Assembly (NCBI GenBank): GCA_016936555.1
Contig: JAFGXR010000010.1
Location: 1 to 34,434 of the forward strand
Direction: 5' to 3'
From: Spirochaetales bacterium
GTDB taxonomy: Bacteria; Spirochaetota; Spirochaetia; DSM-2461
DNA: 34,434 bases
The notes beneath the pieces were generated by a model. It made no database searches, was not told the origin of the DNA, and saw nothing but the letters and a program-made list of their open reading frames with translations. The position numbers and the translations under genes were made by a program. Shown piece after piece: positions 32,906 to 34,434 of this stretch (within the stretch, counting starts at the first letter, position 1; each line of letters starts with the position of its first letter).

Positions 32906-34144
32906 ATGAGAAAAAAAGTTACTAAATTCTTAATAGCGGTAATTACTTTGGTTTCTCTCTCTGCTGAAACATCTTATCTATACGATTCGCCCTTCGGTTG
33001 GCAATCTCCAGAGATTCTAGCACAGGGAGGATCGTTCGTAGCCGTAGCCAATGGTTTCAATGCGCTTATGACAAATCCCGCCGGATTTTCCATGAGTAAA
33101 ACATTCAAATACATCGAAAGGGAAAATGAAGAAGGCGAAAGGGTCGTCGAGAAAAAAGAGAAGGGTGAAATGACCGTTCTCGGAGTTCTTCCTTACGCTG
33201 TGATAAATCCTTATGCTCTCAGCGAGAACCTCTCTGTTGTTGACAATGTATCCATCGGTACAGTTCTCGAGGCCGCACTCAATCAGAGTTCTGGTAACAG
33301 CACAGGTGCCGGAGTAGAAGCGGGGATAGGTTATGTCGGCCACGGTTTCGGAATCGGATTCATTAATACTTTGGATATGATTTTCCCCCCGACCGATGTT
33401 CCAATCGATCTCAGAGGTGATATAACGGCAACATCCGCACTTGTTTTCGGCTATGCCCATAAATTCAATCTGGGTAATATTAAACTGTCCGTCGGTGCGG
33501 ATATCAGGCCTATGTGGAGAGTTAAAGTCGGTGATATCCCATTGGATACGGTTTTCGCTTTTCTGGGTATCGGAGATGAACCTGAAGGAGCGGACTTCTC
33601 TTCCGTAGGCGCTTTATCCGGATATGCCGTCGGTTTTGATGCCGGTGCTATCCTTGAGATCGGCATGTTCTCTATCGGTGCTTCTCTACGGGATATAGGC
33701 CATACGCGATTTACCTATCAGCTGACAAATCTTGATGAACTTACAAAAGATCTTTTAGCAGGGGATGAGTATTCCGGTGTCCGATACATAACTCCCATGT
33801 CTCTCCGTTTAGGAGCTGCCATTCATCCTGATCTGGGGCGGTTCAGCCGGATATTTGATCCCAAAATACATTTGGAGTACGTTCCGCTGAATCTTGTCGA
33901 TATCGATGTCAGTGGAAGTGATATTCAATCTTTTCCCGATAATGTACGGGTTGGTGCGGAAATAAGACTTCTCAGTTTTCTGTCTGTGCGGGCCGGATAT
34001 GCATCGGGATATCTCTCCGCCGGTCTGGGGGTGGATTTTGTAATCGGGGAACTGAATGCTGCGCTTTATTCGATTGAAACGGTCAATCATCCGGGACTCG
34101 ATCAGCCGATGGGTGCCTCAGTGGAATTTGCTTTTCGTTTCTAG
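32906..34144 (+). CDS. UPF0164 family outer-membrane beta-barrel protein
   Basis: A 412-residue protein with signal peptide (1-20, KFLIAVITLVSLSA). The mature part starts LYDSPFGWQSPEILAQGGSF and has NPAGFSMS, as in treponemal UPF0164 proteins, which are related to FadL-like porins (PF03687). Alternating strands fill the sequence, and it ends with Phe (FAFRF), the classical outer-membrane barrel signal read by BamA. It probably transports hydrophobic small molecules. A charged insertion of about 12 residues (ERENEEGERVVEKKEKGE) lies near 71-88. AAAGG lies upstream of ATG 32906. Its presence is the best taxonomic marker in the window. Confidence 0.85.
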   Translation: MRKKVTKFLIAVITLVSLSAETSYLYDSPFGWQSPEILAQGGSFVAVANGFNALMTNPAGFSMSKTFKYIERENEEGERVVEKKEKGEMTVLGVLPYAVINPYALSENLSVVDNVSIGTVLEAALNQSSGNSTGAGVEAGIGYVGHGFGIGFINTLDMIFPPTDVPIDLRGDITATSALVFGYAHKFNLGNIKLSVGADIRPMWRVKVGDIPLDTVFAFLGIGDEPEGADFSSVGALSGYAVGFDAGAILEIGMFSIGASLRDIGHTRFTYQLTNLDELTKDLLAGDEYSGVRYITPMSLRLGAAIHPDLGRFSRIFDPKIHLEYVPLNLVDIDVSGSDIQSFPDNVRVGAEIRLLSFLSVRAGYASGYLSAGLGVDFVIGELNAALYSIETVNHPGLDQPMGASVEFAFRF

Positions 34145-34269
34145 TCCCGGTTCTGTCTCCCGACCACACCCGACATGTAGCTCTTTATACTGTCTGGAGT
34201 ACTGCGGTTGCTGCAAATGAAGCAGATGATGCCACGAATTGATTTTTACTAATAATTTCCAATTACCAA
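34145..34269. other. Noncoding gap before the tRNA promoter
   Basis: I see no gene, hairpin terminator or repeat in these 125 bases. Confidence 0.4.
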
Positions 34270-34298
34270 TTGACACTTTTTTCAGGAATTGATACATT
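34270..34298 (+). promoter_or_regulatory. Sigma-70 type promoter of tRNA-Glu
   Basis: TTGACA at 34270-34275, a 17-base spacer and TACATT at 34293-34298. The tRNA begins 49 bases after the -10. Spacing is ideal and the -35 is a consensus match. Confidence 0.8.
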
Positions 34299-34347
34299 CC
34301 TCAAGGTCGGTTGAACAGCTTCATATTGTTGCTGAAACAGAAATTAT

Positions 34348-34419
<72 letters not shown>

Positions 34420-34434
34420 TCAGATGCTGCGGCA

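Overview
The window looks like part of a spirochaete chromosome (Spirochaetaceae / Sediminispirochaeta / free-living Treponema type). The best taxonomic clue is the UPF0164 outer-membrane barrel gene at 32906-34144, a family characteristic of treponemes. Many short secreted or lipoprotein genes, a TPR-bactofilin cluster and a ComEC-RsmA neighbourhood fit with this. Assignment to a phylum member is inference. Coding density is high, genes often overlap by 1-8 bases, and about 30 genes are supported. There are no insertion sequences, CRISPR arrays or rRNA genes; there is one tRNA gene (Glu, UUC) at the right edge.

Layout. 1-249: 5' part of an unknown minus-strand gene. 250-819: a gene-poor gap that carries two copies of a TGACAG-N3-CTGTCA palindrome in front of dnaB. 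820-4160: dnaB, a secreted protein, and an AT-rich minus-strand gene for an FlhF-like P-loop protein with decayed GTPase motifs; a third copy of the palindrome lies upstream of it. 4163-10339: one five-gene minus-strand operon in which a UDP-sugar 4,6-dehydratase and a DegT aminotransferase are translationally coupled to a three-subunit molybdenum-hydroxylase-like complex. The large subunit of that complex has lost the recognisable cofactor and catalytic motifs, while its iron-sulfur and FAD subunits look intact.

10494-15157: secreted protein, an acidic SPOR-domain envelope protein, a small protein and class III fructose-1,6-bisphosphatase. 15394-16344: the first of three related class III nucleotide-cyclase-domain proteins. 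16538-17635: DUF2089-type regulator, one-pass membrane protein and a YvlB/SHOCT-like protein in one operon. 17783-21783: CPBP membrane protease, PilZ (c-di-GMP) protein, lipoprotein and HEAT-like protein. 21890-24826: comEC, rsmA and a zinc-ribbon methyltransferase, all overlapping. 24894-26809: a translationally coupled pair of cyclase-domain proteins, one with both metal aspartates and one (receiver-like N-terminus) with both replaced.

26838-29523 (minus): dapA, dapB (lysine/diaminopimelate pathway) and pta. 29684-32754: tyrA-like dehydrogenase, bactofilin, TPR protein and mtaB in one overlapping operon. 32906-34144: UPF0164 barrel. 34348-34419: tRNA-Glu behind a strong sigma-70 type promoter.

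The most unusual content is (i) the cyclase-domain family with small helical adaptor-like N-termini plus an active/inactive pair, (ii) the Mo-hydroxylase-like complex with a decayed large subunit tied to sugar-nucleotide genes, and (iii) the decayed FlhF-like gene with its palindromic candidate operator.
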